The notes: a model not told the origin generated them from the sequence alone. DNA of 64,000 bases from an uncultured Paracoccaceae bacterium (GCA_947503925.1 CANNFQ010000001.1:992001-1056000); one strand, 5' to 3'; shown: positions 36,960-46,204, counted from the first letter of the stretch. Translations and numbers: made by a program.

Positions 36960-37939
36960 GGCGCGATGATCGGGCTTGCTTGGATCTCAGAATCCTTGGT
37001 GTCCACACCCACAAACGTCGTCCCGTGCTTGAACCAGCTTTCAGGGGCCGCCGCCCCCCAAAGGGTCTGGCGTTGTGGATCTTGGAGGTCCCATTTGATC
37101 GGCTCAAGATCGGGGTCAACTGTCTGGTAATCTGAACAATAAATCTCAATCCGGTGCCCATCGGGGTCAAGGATATAAAGGAAGAAGGCATTCGAAATAC
37201 CATGTCGTCCTGGGCCGCGTTCGATGTTGTCGACGTAGCCTGTGGTCGCCATAAGATCGAGCAAGTCGATAATGTTCAGCGGTGTCGGAACCCAAAACGC
37301 CACGTGGTGCATGCGCGGGCCAGTGCCACTGGTAAACGCCATATCATGCACACCGCCCTTGCGGTGCATCCACGCCGCCCACAGTTTTTTGCTGTCCTCA
37401 TCTTCCGTGTATTCCGTTACGCGGAACCCGAAATCGGAGTAGAATTCCACCGACGCATCCACATCACGGCTGAAGCAGTTGAAATGGTCGATCCGCAGCG
37501 GTTTGACCCCACGATAGAGCGCATATTTCTGATGGATCGGCTCAAGGCGGTCCATCTTGTGATAAAACTCAAGCGGAATGCCCATGTTGTCTGATGTCAG
37601 CAAGGTCTTGCCCTGATAGGGGCGTTTGACCCACTCGGTCGGGCGGCCCTTGGCCTTGAAATAGACCTCTGCCTTGTCAAGATCGGCTTCGTCAAAGGTT
37701 TTGAACCCCATCACTTCCACCGTGCCAGGCTGGTCGGATTTCTGCAGGATCACGCAGTGATGACCGCGTTCTTCCATGGCGCGCAGATAGATGTGGCTGT
37801 CACTTTCATCGGTGACCTGAAGGCCCAGAATTTCGGTGTAGAACTTCTTGGATTCGGCCAGATCTTTGACGTTCAGGCAAACGTGGCTCAACCGGATCGT
37901 GTTGAAGTCGGGGTACAGGTTCGGTGCGGGTACGGGCAT
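36956..37939 (-). CDS. hpaD: 3,4-dihydroxyphenylacetate 2,3-dioxygenase
   Basis: A 327-residue class I extradiol (vicinal oxygen chelate) dioxygenase. The three metal ligands are visible: His in LRIDHFNCFSRD, His in PRMHHVAFWV and Glu in GHRIEIYCSDYQT. It cleaves homoprotocatechuate to 5-carboxymethyl-2-hydroxymuconate semialdehyde. The ATG at 37939 was chosen because the conserved N-terminus (MPVPAPNLYPDFNTIRLSHV) begins there and it is one base after the hpaE stop; a longer frame upstream lies inside hpaE. Confidence 0.96.
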   Translation of the reverse strand: MPVPAPNLYPDFNTIRLSHVCLNVKDLAESKKFYTEILGLQVTDESDSHIYLRAMEERGHHCVILQKSDQPGTVEVMGFKTFDEADLDKAEVYFKAKGRPTEWVKRPYQGKTLLTSDNMGIPLEFYHKMDRLEPIHQKYALYRGVKPLRIDHFNCFSRDVDASVEFYSDFGFRVTEYTEDEDSKKLWAAWMHRKGGVHDMAFTSGTGPRMHHVAFWVPTPLNIIDLLDLMATTGYVDNIERGPGRHGISNAFFLYILDPDGHRIEIYCSDYQTVDPDLEPIKWDLQDPQRQTLWGAAAPESWFKHGTTFVGVDTKDSEIQASPIIAP

Positions 37940-37940
37940 C

Positions 37941-39452
37941 TTAAAGCGCTCCCAGTTTGGTAATTTTGTGCTGACCGGTTGCGAAACCGATGTGCTTTTG
38001 TTCCATGTAAAATTCGAACGACCAATCGCCGCCATCACGGCCAATGCCGCTGGCTTTGACGCCGCCGAACGGCGTGGGCAGGTGGCGGACATTCTCGGAA
38101 TTTACCCAGATCATCCCTGCCTCCAACTTGTCGGTGAAACGCAAGGCGCGGGTCAGGTCGTTGGTCCAGACATAGCCGGTGAGGCCGTAGGCCGTGTCAT
38201 TGGCCATCTCCAAAGCCTCTTGCTCTGTCGAAAACGGGATCGACGTGAGCACAGGACCAAAGATTTCCTCCTGCGCGATCCGCATCTTGTTGTTGGCCTG
38301 CGTGAACAGCGTCGGGCGGACGAAATAACCTTGATCGCCAACAATCTCACCACCTGCAGCGATCGTCGCGCCGTCTTCCTTCGCGATATCGAAATAGCTG
38401 GTGACTTTGTTGAAATGTTCTTCGGTCACAAGCGGGCCGACTTCTGTGGCCGGGTCGAGCGGGTGGCCCACGCGTATGTTGTTGACACGCTCAACCAGCT
38501 TGGCCTCGAATTCTTCACGGATCGTATCCTGAAGCAAGAGGCGCGACGAAGAGGTGCAACGTTCGCCGTTAATCGAGTAGATCATAAAGATCGCAGCATC
38601 GAGGGCACGATCCAAATCCGCATCGTCAAAGACGATGACAGGGTTCTTGCCGCCCAGCTCAAGGTGGTTGCGCTTGAGCGTATCCGCGCCTTGCTTGGTG
38701 ATCAGGCTACCTGTGCGGCTTTCGCCAACAAAGGCGATGGCCTTGATCATGGGGTGTTCGCACAGTGCTTTGCCCGCTCCCTCGCCAAAGCCGTTGACGG
38801 TGTTCAACACACCTGGTGGCAGGCCTGCCTCTTCGGCGATCTCGACCAGCAAGCGTGCTGTCAGCGGCGATGCCTCCGCAGGTTTATGGACCACGGTGCA
38901 ACCTGCCGCCAGCGCCGGTGCGATCTTCCACGTAGACAGCATAAACGGCGTGTTCCACGGTGTGATGACACCCACGGGGCCGATGGGCACACGCGTTGTG
39001 ACGTTCATCAGGGTGGGCGATTTCAGGTGCTGGCCGTCACGGGCCCGCACGACCTGATCCGCGAAATAGCGGAAATTTTCGGCCCCGCGCAGGGCGGCCT
39101 TTGACATGAACTTATAGGCTTGGCCCGTGTCCCAGCATTCACACAGCGCGATCTCCTCCGCGCGGGTTTCAATCCCTTCGGCGATGCGAGTGATGATCTT
39201 TTTACGCTCGCCTGCGGGCATATCCCGCCACGCGGCAAAGGCGCCGTGTGCTGCATTGGCCGCCTGATCAATGTCTGCCGCAGCCCCATGGGCCACACGA
39301 CAGATCACCGTTTTGTCGACGGGCGATTGCGTCTGAAACACACCTTCAGAGCCTGCCATATCCTGCCCCGCGATCCGGTTTAGAATGCCGGTGTCGCGGA
39401 ACCGCGCCAGATAGCCGTCAAGTTTTGCAATGTTATCGCCAAGAACGCTCAT
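37941..39452 (-). CDS. hpaE: 5-carboxymethyl-2-hydroxymuconate semialdehyde dehydrogenase
   Basis: A 503-residue aldehyde dehydrogenase. TPWNTPFMLSTWKIAPALAAGCTVVHKPAE, LELGGKNPVIVFDDADLDRALDAAIFMIYSINGERCTSSSRLL (Glu base and catalytic Cys) and the C-terminal HKITKLGAL match HpaE closely. It oxidises the ring-fission semialdehyde to 5-carboxymethyl-2-hydroxymuconate. Four-base overlap with hpaF. Confidence 0.96.
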   Translation of the reverse strand: MSVLGDNIAKLDGYLARFRDTGILNRIAGQDMAGSEGVFQTQSPVDKTVICRVAHGAAADIDQAANAAHGAFAAWRDMPAGERKKIITRIAEGIETRAEEIALCECWDTGQAYKFMSKAALRGAENFRYFADQVVRARDGQHLKSPTLMNVTTRVPIGPVGVITPWNTPFMLSTWKIAPALAAGCTVVHKPAEASPLTARLLVEIAEEAGLPPGVLNTVNGFGEGAGKALCEHPMIKAIAFVGESRTGSLITKQGADTLKRNHLELGGKNPVIVFDDADLDRALDAAIFMIYSINGERCTSSSRLLLQDTIREEFEAKLVERVNNIRVGHPLDPATEVGPLVTEEHFNKVTSYFDIAKEDGATIAAGGEIVGDQGYFVRPTLFTQANNKMRIAQEEIFGPVLTSIPFSTEQEALEMANDTAYGLTGYVWTNDLTRALRFTDKLEAGMIWVNSENVRHLPTPFGGVKASGIGRDGGDWSFEFYMEQKHIGFATGQHKITKLGAL

Positions 39453-39838
39453 GCGCTGTCCTCCATATGGTCGCGGACGTTTCCGAATTTGGGTGATAGG
39501 GCGGCATCAATGTCGCGCATTTCGGCCGATAGGGCGACGGATCGTGTTTCCATCAGGTCGGCCATGAAACCTTTAAGTGTCGCAAAGATACGCGCGATAG
39601 CATCTTGTTTGACGTCATCGGGCCGCCCTTCGCGCAGGCGCACGCTTAGGTGGATGAACCCGTGCTTTGAGTTGCCGTCGGCCATGGCCACATAATCAAC
39701 GCGTGTTGCACGGACACGGATACCTGCCGTCGGAAATGTGTCGATATCCGCGGCCGCTGCGCGGATCGCTTCGCACAAAGCACCCATGTCCACGACCTCT
39801 TCAAGGTTAGCAGAATAGTCGATCCGAAAGTGTGGCAT
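39449..39838 (-). CDS. hpaF: 5-carboxymethyl-2-hydroxymuconate delta-isomerase
   Basis: A 129-residue tautomerase-fold protein of the HpaF/CHMI family with the N-terminal proline (MPHFRIDYSANLEEVVDMGALCEAI) that serves as catalytic base. GFIHLSVRLREGR is a conserved strand. It isomerises 5-carboxymethyl-2-hydroxymuconate before decarboxylation. First gene of the operon; its promoter faces hpaR across an 88-bp gap with palindromes. Confidence 0.94.
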   Translation of the reverse strand: MPHFRIDYSANLEEVVDMGALCEAIRAAAADIDTFPTAGIRVRATRVDYVAMADGNSKHGFIHLSVRLREGRPDDVKQDAIARIFATLKGFMADLMETRSVALSAEMRDIDAALSPKFGNVRDHMEDSA

Positions 39839-39847
39839 GCCATTTCC

Positions 39848-39878
39848 TTAACATGTTAATTGTTGCGAAGTTAATTAA
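39848..39878. promoter_or_regulatory. HpaR operator candidate in the hpaF/hpaR divergent promoter
   Basis: A perfect palindrome TTAACATGTTAA (39848-39859) is followed by a second AT-rich palindrome TTAATTAA (39871-39878). Length and symmetry suit a MarR-family dimer. Near-copies of the first palindrome occur at 29625 and 52261, in front of other catabolic genes of the island. Confidence 0.7.
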
Positions 39879-39926
39879 TTGATAGAAAGGTTGTCAACTG
39901 CCCATTTGAAGTGCATTTGAAGTTTC

Positions 39927-40364
39927 ATGGCTAAATCACTTCCCTCCACCAATCGCTCTCTGCCTATTGCGCTCATCCGCGCCCGCGAAGGGGTGATGTC
40001 CCCCATCCGCGAAATGCTGTCGGAAACCGGTATCACCGAGCAGCAATGGCGCGTCTTGCGCGTGCTGGCCGAGTTTGGCCGAATGGACACCAAAACGCTT
40101 GCCGATCGCTCCAGCCTGCTGTTTCCCAGCTTGACCCGCATCGCTGCCACCTTGCGCGACAAAGGGCTTGTGACCCAAACGCGAGACGACAAAGATCGGC
40201 GCCGTCAGTTCATCGAGATCACCACTGACGGTCAACGCATAATTGATGACCACTCCCCCCAGGCCGCCAATATCGTAGCTGGCTTCAAGGACACGCTGGG
40301 CGAAGATGATTACGAAACCCTCCTTGATCTGCTGATCCGTTTGGACCCTGGGGCACAGGACTAA
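39927..40364 (+). CDS. hpaR: MarR family regulator of homoprotocatechuate degradation
   Basis: A 145-residue MarR protein. TNRSLPIALIRAREGVMSPIREML is the HpaR-typical first helix and MDTKTLADRSSLLFPSLTRIAATLRDKGLVTQTRDDKDRRRQFIEITTDG the winged helix with its basic wing. HpaR represses hpa genes and is relieved by hydroxyphenylacetate-type ligands in known systems. It is divergent from hpaF and its 3' end overlaps the convergent UPF0261 gene by 4 bp. Confidence 0.93.
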   Translation: MAKSLPSTNRSLPIALIRAREGVMSPIREMLSETGITEQQWRVLRVLAEFGRMDTKTLADRSSLLFPSLTRIAATLRDKGLVTQTRDDKDRRRQFIEITTDGQRIIDDHSPQAANIVAGFKDTLGEDDYETLLDLLIRLDPGAQD

Positions 40365-41593
40365 ACGGCGATGGTGCCATCGGTGCGCCAGCCGTCGAAA
40401 ATCTCCAAGGCTTTGTCCGCGAACCCCGCATCGTTGATGTGGCACGGGATACGGTGGGTCACCACATTGTCCGGTACATTTGCCTCGACCTCCTCCAAAA
40501 ACGCTGCGAGGCCGTCGGGATTGTGCAAATCCGCTCCCTCGCGGTCCCATTCACCAAGGCCGTCCTCGGGCAGGATCAAGGCGGTGGGACCTTTGGCTTT
40601 GGCGAGTTGTTCGCAATGGGCGCGGGCCACCAGCTTGATCTCCGCCGCCTCCAGCACAATCGACGTCAACAAACGGTTGTGCGCGTGTTTCATATGCGCG
40701 TCCCATTTGCCGTCGATGGGCTGCCAGCCAACCACATCCACCAGATCATAACAGCCCGGTGCCACGACCTGCGGCGTGCCAGTCACCCCCGCGTTGGTCA
40801 AACGATCCGCCCCTGCTGAGATGTTCGAGCCATTTACATGGTTGCCCAATTCTTGTGTGCAGAAGTCGAAAACACAGGCAAAGGCCCCCTGCCTCGCAAG
40901 GCTTTCAAACGCGCGCCCGCCCATGCCGGTGGCGTGGAACACGGCCACCTCGAACCCGCGTGCTTCCAGTGCGGGTTTCAGAGGGATCACGTATTTCAAC
41001 GCCGATGTGCCCAGTGACATCATGCCAATCAACGGCTTGTCGGGGTCGGGCAGTTGCACCGCCCGTGCCGCGCCCAGCACAGCCCCGGCCGCCTGAGACA
41101 AGGATGCCTTGCAGACTGAGTTCAGCCCATAGAGCCCACCGGCCCACAGGATCATCTGCGTATCTGCCGCCAACCGTCCCGCCGGGATCAGCGGAGAAAA
41201 CGACACTGTCGACACGATGAATTTTGGCACGCCAAGCGGCAGGGCCGAGGCCACATCAAGCGCCAGATCGGTGCCCATCGTGCCACCCAGCACGATCATC
41301 CCATCGAACTTGCCTTCATTGTGCAGCCGCGCGGCCAACAGGCTCGCACCCTTGGCCATGATCTGCATGGCGTGGTTTTCATCACCACTGTCGATCGCCG
41401 CTTGGATGGAGCTGCCGCCCTCTTCGGCCACATCATGTTTGGAATAATCGGTAGGCTTCGACGGATCGCCCAGCACCGACACATCCATCGTAACGACCTG
41501 CCCGCCTTGATCGCTGATCACGCCCGCCAGAAAGCCAAGCTCATCATCTTTGGTGTCATAGGTCCCGATGACCAGAATGGTTTTGTCGCTCAT
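40361..41593 (-). CDS. Tm-1-like ATP-binding (UPF0261) family protein
   Basis: A 410-residue protein opening MSDKTILVIGTYDTKDDELGFLAGVI, with GMIVLGGTMGTDLALDVASALPLGVPKFIVSTVSFSPLIP and HATGMGGRAFESLARQGAFACVFDFCTQELGNH, all UPF0261/Tm-1 hallmarks. The plant Tm-1 N-domain binds ATP; the bacterial reaction is unknown. It usually has a PEP-hydrolase-like TIM-barrel partner encoded next door, which is absent here. The ATG at 41593 forms an ATGA overlap with the upstream aldehyde dehydrogenase gene. Last gene of the tctCBA operon. Confidence 0.9.
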   Translation of the reverse strand: MSDKTILVIGTYDTKDDELGFLAGVISDQGGQVVTMDVSVLGDPSKPTDYSKHDVAEEGGSSIQAAIDSGDENHAMQIMAKGASLLAARLHNEGKFDGMIVLGGTMGTDLALDVASALPLGVPKFIVSTVSFSPLIPAGRLAADTQMILWAGGLYGLNSVCKASLSQAAGAVLGAARAVQLPDPDKPLIGMMSLGTSALKYVIPLKPALEARGFEVAVFHATGMGGRAFESLARQGAFACVFDFCTQELGNHVNGSNISAGADRLTNAGVTGTPQVVAPGCYDLVDVVGWQPIDGKWDAHMKHAHNRLLTSIVLEAAEIKLVARAHCEQLAKAKGPTALILPEDGLGEWDREGADLHNPDGLAAFLEEVEANVPDNVVTHRIPCHINDAGFADKALEIFDGWRTDGTIAV

Positions 41594-43074
41594 AGTTTGA
41601 TCCACACAGTCTTGAGGTTCACGTATTTCTCAATCGCATGGAGCGACTTGTCCGACCCGTTGCCGGACTGACCAACGCCACCCAAGGGCACCGTGCCATC
41701 CGCGCCGCCGTAGGTGTTGATGTGCATCACACCTGTCCGCACCGCTCGAACCATCTTGTGTGCGCGGCTAAGGTTCGACGTCCACGCCGCACCAGCCAGT
41801 CCATAGACCGTAGAATTGGCCAGTGAAACCGCCTCTTCTTCCGTTTCAAACTGCGTGACGCCCAGCACGGGACCAAACACTTCTTTCTGGCTCAGCGTGG
41901 CGTCGCGGGTGACGCCTGTCACAAGCGTTGGGGCCATATAGTACCCGCCAGTCTCTTCCAGAATGCGGCCGCCACCTGTAATGACCTGCCCGCCTTCGGA
42001 CACCGCTGTGTCCACAAAACCGAGGTTGGCCCTCAACTGCACGTCTGAATTCACTGCCCCGATGTGCGTGTCCACTTTTAGCGGGTCACCCACGCGCATC
42101 GCTTCCGATGCTTTGGCGACGGCAGCGACAAACTCATCATGTATTGACGCCTCGACCAACAATCGCGACCCCGCCACACAGACTTGGCCGGAATTGCGGA
42201 ATATCCCGCCTGCTGCAACTTTCGCCGCCTCGTCAAGGTTCGGCGCGTCTGCAAAAACGATGTTCGGGGATTTTCCACCCAACTCCAGATAGACCCGTTT
42301 CATATTGGATCGCGCGGCATATTCCATCAGCCGCCGACCCGTCGTACCGGATCCTGTGAACGCCAATACATCTACATCCATGGACAGGCCCATCGCCTCG
42401 CCCACCACGCGGCCCTCGCCCGTTACCGCGTTCAGCACGCCCGGCGGCAGGCCAGCCTCATGCGCCAGCTCCGCCATGCGCATCAGCGACAGCGAAGCGG
42501 TCTCGGACGGTTTCAGCACGACCGAATTGCCCATGGCCAAGGCAGGTCCCAACTTCCATGCACCGATCATCATCGGAAAATTCCACGGAATGATCGCACC
42601 GACCACGCCAACGGGTTCCTTGTGGATCATTCCCAAAATATCGCTCGGCGTCGCGGCAATCTCACCGTAAAGCTTATCCAGTGCCTCGGCATAATAGCGG
42701 ATCGTGCCCGCCGCCGATCCCGGCTCGGCCTTGAGCGCCATTCCAATCTCGGTCCCGTTGTCGCGGACGCCAAGCACGGCCAATTCCAAAGCGTTGGCCT
42801 CAATCAGATCAGCCCATTTCAACAGCACCTTCTTGCGCGCCGCAGGAGGCTGCCCAGCCCAACGCCCGTCCTCAAACGCTGCCCGCGCCGAGGCAATTGC
42901 CGCCTCCATATCTGCTTTGGTGCCCGCCGCCGTGGTGGTGAGAACCGTACCGTCGATAGGAGAGACAATGTTCATCCGGCCACCATCCGAGGCGGCCACA
43001 TGTTTGCCGTCAATCAAGTGGTCAAAGGCGGCCACAGTTTGGGCGCGTAACGCGTTGATCTTAGACTGGTCCAT
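41590..43074 (-). CDS. Aldehyde dehydrogenase (PuuC/aromatic aldehyde type)
   Basis: A 494-residue NAD(P)-dependent enzyme. PWNFPMMIGAWKLGPALAMGNSVVLKPSETASLS, YLELGGKSPNIVFADAPNLDEAAKVAAGGIFRNSGQVCVAGSRLLVE contain the base Glu and catalytic Cys. The C-terminal HAIEKYVNLKTVWIKL resembles gamma-glutamyl-aminobutyraldehyde and phenylacetaldehyde-type dehydrogenases. It could oxidise the aldehyde made by the amine-processing enzymes of the island, for example hydroxyphenylacetaldehyde; that is inference from context. It lies 4 bp after tctA. Confidence 0.9.
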   Translation of the reverse strand: MDQSKINALRAQTVAAFDHLIDGKHVAASDGGRMNIVSPIDGTVLTTTAAGTKADMEAAIASARAAFEDGRWAGQPPAARKKVLLKWADLIEANALELAVLGVRDNGTEIGMALKAEPGSAAGTIRYYAEALDKLYGEIAATPSDILGMIHKEPVGVVGAIIPWNFPMMIGAWKLGPALAMGNSVVLKPSETASLSLMRMAELAHEAGLPPGVLNAVTGEGRVVGEAMGLSMDVDVLAFTGSGTTGRRLMEYAARSNMKRVYLELGGKSPNIVFADAPNLDEAAKVAAGGIFRNSGQVCVAGSRLLVEASIHDEFVAAVAKASEAMRVGDPLKVDTHIGAVNSDVQLRANLGFVDTAVSEGGQVITGGGRILEETGGYYMAPTLVTGVTRDATLSQKEVFGPVLGVTQFETEEEAVSLANSTVYGLAGAAWTSNLSRAHKMVRAVRTGVMHINTYGGADGTVPLGGVGQSGNGSDKSLHAIEKYVNLKTVWIKL

Positions 43075-43078
43075 CTGG

Positions 43079-44596
43079 CTACCTCATCTGGCTATCATGC
43101 ATGTCGTGGTCTTCTTCCGACTGATACGCACGCCACTCTTTCACCAGAGTGCGTATATGCAGCGCCAGTACCAAAAGGATCATCACGAAAAGGATCATCG
43201 CAATGGGCCGGTCGATCATATCAAACGGGGTCTTCAAGCGCGGCAAGGCCGAGCGCAGTTTGACCTCCATGATCCCGCCCAAAACCATGCCCAGAATGAT
43301 TGGCACAATCGGCAGGTTCAGTCGCTTCAGGATCAAACCCAGCACGCCGAAGCCTGCGGCAATCATACAATCTGTTAGCGAATTGCGCAGGGAATACACA
43401 CCGACGAAGGACAGCAGCAGGATCATCACGCCAAGGAACCGTGTCGGCACACGAATGATCTTGGTCAGCAAGTTGGTTGAGAACAGCAGGAACACCATCA
43501 CGATGACGTTCAGAGCGATCAGCGCAAAATAAAGTCCGTAAACCAGATCGATGTTGTTCTGGAACAGCTGAGGGCCGGGGATCACGTTGTGGACATAGAA
43601 AACCGACAACATCATCGCCGTCAGCGCTTCGCCCGGAATACCCAACGCCAAAAGCGGGATCATCGCGGCGGCGGGGACAGCGTTGTTGGCAGCCTCGGAC
43701 GCGATCAGGCCTTCAGGTGACCCTTTGCCGAACATCTCGGGTTCTTTCGAAGTTTTCTGCGCATAAGTGTAGGACATGAATTGAGCAGTAAATTCGCCCG
43801 TACCTGGGATCATGCCCAAGATCACACCGAAGCCAGACGCGACAGTGGCCACCCGTTTGTGTTTCAACAACTCCTTGATGCCCGCGCCCATACGGCCCGT
43901 GACGGGCTTGGCAACGGGGCTGTTGTCCGGCGCGGTGAGCAGGAAGAAAGCTTGGGACAAAGCAAACAGGCCCAGCACCACGACGATCAGGTTCACGCCC
44001 GACGACAGGAACGAATAACCGAAGGTGTAGCGTTGCGTGTAGGTCACCGCATCGAGGCCAACGGTTTGCAGGAATATTCCGAACATCGCCAACAAACCCG
44101 CAGCCATGATCTGCCCTCGGTGAGCGAGAATAACGAGGATAATGCCCAAAAGCGCTGCGAGGAAAATCTCGCGCGATCCGAACATTGGCGCAATCAGGGC
44201 CAAGACCGGCGACAGAAGGATCAGACACAGTATCCCAAAAATGCCACCCCAAAAGGACGCCGAATAGGCAAGTGAAACCGCGCGGTGTGCCTCGCCTCGT
44301 TCCGTCATCGGATAGCCATCATACGATGTCAGCGCGTTCACGGCCGTACCTGGCGTGTTGATTAGCACCGCAGGGATCGCACCGCCATACATGGACGACC
44401 CGTAGATACCTAAGAGCATCGTCAGACCTACGATCGGATCCAGTGAGAACGTCGCAGGCAGCAAGATGGCAATCGCCACCGCAGGGCCTACCCCGGGAAT
44501 AGCGCCGATGATCACGCCACCAACAGAGCCCACCAACAAGGCAAGCATCACATCCCAACGGGCCAACATCTCAAGACCGGCAATCAGATTTTCCAT
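43079..44596 (-). CDS. tctA: Tripartite tricarboxylate transporter large permease subunit
   Basis: A 505-residue membrane protein with about twelve hydrophobic segments. GGVIIGAIPGVGPAVAIAILLPATFSLDPIVGLTMLLGIYGSSMYGGAIPAVLINTPGT is the TctA signature, repeated in part as ILGMIPGTGEFTAQFMSY. With TctB and the periplasmic TctC it imports a carboxylate, probably driven by an ion gradient. The ligand is likely an acid connected with the island rather than citrate itself. Twelve bp after tctB. Confidence 0.95.
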   Translation of the reverse strand: MENLIAGLEMLARWDVMLALLVGSVGGVIIGAIPGVGPAVAIAILLPATFSLDPIVGLTMLLGIYGSSMYGGAIPAVLINTPGTAVNALTSYDGYPMTERGEAHRAVSLAYSASFWGGIFGILCLILLSPVLALIAPMFGSREIFLAALLGIILVILAHRGQIMAAGLLAMFGIFLQTVGLDAVTYTQRYTFGYSFLSSGVNLIVVVLGLFALSQAFFLLTAPDNSPVAKPVTGRMGAGIKELLKHKRVATVASGFGVILGMIPGTGEFTAQFMSYTYAQKTSKEPEMFGKGSPEGLIASEAANNAVPAAAMIPLLALGIPGEALTAMMLSVFYVHNVIPGPQLFQNNIDLVYGLYFALIALNVIVMVFLLFSTNLLTKIIRVPTRFLGVMILLLSFVGVYSLRNSLTDCMIAAGFGVLGLILKRLNLPIVPIILGMVLGGIMEVKLRSALPRLKTPFDMIDRPIAMILFVMILLVLALHIRTLVKEWRAYQSEEDHDMHDSQMR

Positions 44597-44608
44597 ATCA
44601 GCGGTCCC

Positions 44609-45148
44609 TTAGAAATACGTCAACATGATCTGGCGTAACCCGTCGGGCAGCCTTTCATAGATCAGACCAGAGGGCAGATTGACTTTGAGGAAGGTCTTGA
44701 ACAGCAAGACGATCACAACGGCAGACACCACAGCGACGCCAAGCGTCGACACCGTGCGATACCCGGCCCGCAGCGCCAGCGCGACGGCAAAAATGATCGT
44801 GGACGGCAGGTAGCCAGCATAAGGCACCACCAGCGCGTAGCCAATGAACCAACCCGCATATTCCAGCGAGGTGATCCACAACGAAACCTCTTGCCAGCGG
44901 CCATGGATCCGCTCGGACAGGGCCGAACCCAGCAAGTGAAACGCCGCAAAAAAGGCCATACCGCCTAGCGACACCGCCGGCCAGAACCGTGGCTGCGCGA
45001 ATAGCTTGCCGCCTTTGCGCCAAGTGGTCTGATCCATCAGTTGCGACAAAAGGAAAACGGACACAACCAAGGCAATCCAAGCGAACACGATGTCGCCAGG
45101 CCTGCGGTAACGTTTAAAGAGAGATTGGAGCGTTTTCACACGCGACAT
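44609..45148 (-). CDS. tctB: Tripartite tricarboxylate transporter small permease subunit
   Basis: A 179-residue membrane protein with four hydrophobic segments (for example GDIVFAWIALVVSVFLLSQL and VSTLGVAVVSAVVIVLLFKTFL) and the C-terminal VNLPSGLIYERLP typical of TctB. It pairs with TctA. Located between tctC and tctA on the same strand. Confidence 0.9.
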   Translation of the reverse strand: MSRVKTLQSLFKRYRRPGDIVFAWIALVVSVFLLSQLMDQTTWRKGGKLFAQPRFWPAVSLGGMAFFAAFHLLGSALSERIHGRWQEVSLWITSLEYAGWFIGYALVVPYAGYLPSTIIFAVALALRAGYRTVSTLGVAVVSAVVIVLLFKTFLKVNLPSGLIYERLPDGLRQIMLTYF

Positions 45149-45219
45149 GGATCAATCCGTTCGTCAGAAATAAAGAAGGCCGGGCAACCGCAACGGCTCC
45201 CCAACCAAAGGATCGTGGC

Positions 45220-46164
45220 TTATTCGGCCAGCAAAGTTTCGATACCGGCGAGAGTTTCGATGTCCTGTTCAATCTGCGCCTTCACTTCATCGGCGGACTG
45301 CCAATAGACCAGTGCACCGGTTTCGGCGGCCAGCGCCTGTGCGCGGTCGGACATGACTGTCTCTTGAGCAACGGCTATGATTTTGTCCTGGACGTCCTGA
45401 GGTGTGTCCGCGTGAACAAAAAGACCGTTCCACAGCGCCACATCAAGATTCGGCGCCAGCTCGGCCACGGTCGGCGCATCAGGTGTCAGCGAAATACGCT
45501 CGGACCCGATGGAGGCAAGCACGTTCACGTCATCAAGGCAGGGCAGGATCAACTGCAGTGTGGTGTTGATCACATCCACGTCGCCAGAGGCCAGCGTGTT
45601 ACAATCCAGCGCGTCAAATGCAGCGTCGGAGGCGTAGGAGAAGCCCGTTTCCTTGGCCAGCCCCAGGGTCACCTGTGTCGGGACCAGTGGCGCGCCAAAG
45701 TGGCCCAGCACGACGTCGTTGTCTTGCGCATGTGCGGCCAGCTCTTCCATTGTGCTGTAAGGCGCATCACCACTTGTCGCGATCACGAACGGGTATGTCA
45801 GGAAGTTGCCAAGCGGCACGAATGGGTCGGGGTTCAGTTCAGGAATACCAATCTGCGGGCCGACAACGGGGATCGCGATGATGAACGACCCGATGGTGTA
45901 GCCATCAGCAGGCGCGTTCGCCACTTCGATCGCACCGGGGAATGGGCCACCACCGCCACCGGGCTTGTTCACGACAGCTGTTGGCACGCCGTAAGCTTCC
46001 GAGAAGTCCTCAGCGATCATGCGCGTCAGTACGTCTTCAAGATCACCAGGAGGCCACGGCACGACAAACTCGACAGGCTTTTCCGGATACTCGGCCTGAG
46101 CGGCCCCTGCGACAGCCGCCATTGCCAACGCCATTGCCGTCACGGATTTGGTGAATTTGGACAT
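45220..46164 (-). CDS. tctC: Tripartite tricarboxylate transporter periplasmic binding protein
   Basis: A 314-residue Bug-type binding protein. MSKFTKSVTAMALAMAAVAGAAQAEYPEKPVEFVVPWPPGD joins a signal peptide (AQA cleavage) to the conserved YPxKPVxxVVPxxPGG-like start; VVNKPGGGGGPFPGAIEVANAPADGYTIG is the second signature. It captures the ligand in the periplasm for TctAB. The start at 46164 follows CAGGGAGAGAGAGAA. A palindrome likely bound by the divergent IclR protein lies 24 bp upstream. Confidence 0.93.
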   Translation of the reverse strand: MSKFTKSVTAMALAMAAVAGAAQAEYPEKPVEFVVPWPPGDLEDVLTRMIAEDFSEAYGVPTAVVNKPGGGGGPFPGAIEVANAPADGYTIGSFIIAIPVVGPQIGIPELNPDPFVPLGNFLTYPFVIATSGDAPYSTMEELAAHAQDNDVVLGHFGAPLVPTQVTLGLAKETGFSYASDAAFDALDCNTLASGDVDVINTTLQLILPCLDDVNVLASIGSERISLTPDAPTVAELAPNLDVALWNGLFVHADTPQDVQDKIIAVAQETVMSDRAQALAAETGALVYWQSADEVKAQIEQDIETLAGIETLLAE

Positions 46165-46187
46165 TTCTCTCTCTCTCCCTGTGATAT

Positions 46188-46204
46188 GGTTCATATATTG
46201 AACC
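46188..46204. promoter_or_regulatory. Candidate IclR-family operator
   Basis: A perfect inverted repeat GGTTCA-TATAT-TGAACC lies between tctC and the divergent IclR gene. Its 17-bp length fits IclR-type operators, and its location would let one regulator control both the transporter operon and its own operon. Confidence 0.6.

Noticed and set aside
35874..37130. 418-codon plus-strand frame opposite gabD/hpaD
   Set aside because: Rich in His/Arg/Gln with no domain; gabD and hpaD on the other strand have intact catalytic residues.
37848..39104. 418-codon plus-strand frame opposite hpaE
   Set aside because: Antisense to a gene with a full aldehyde dehydrogenase active site; no ribosome binding site.
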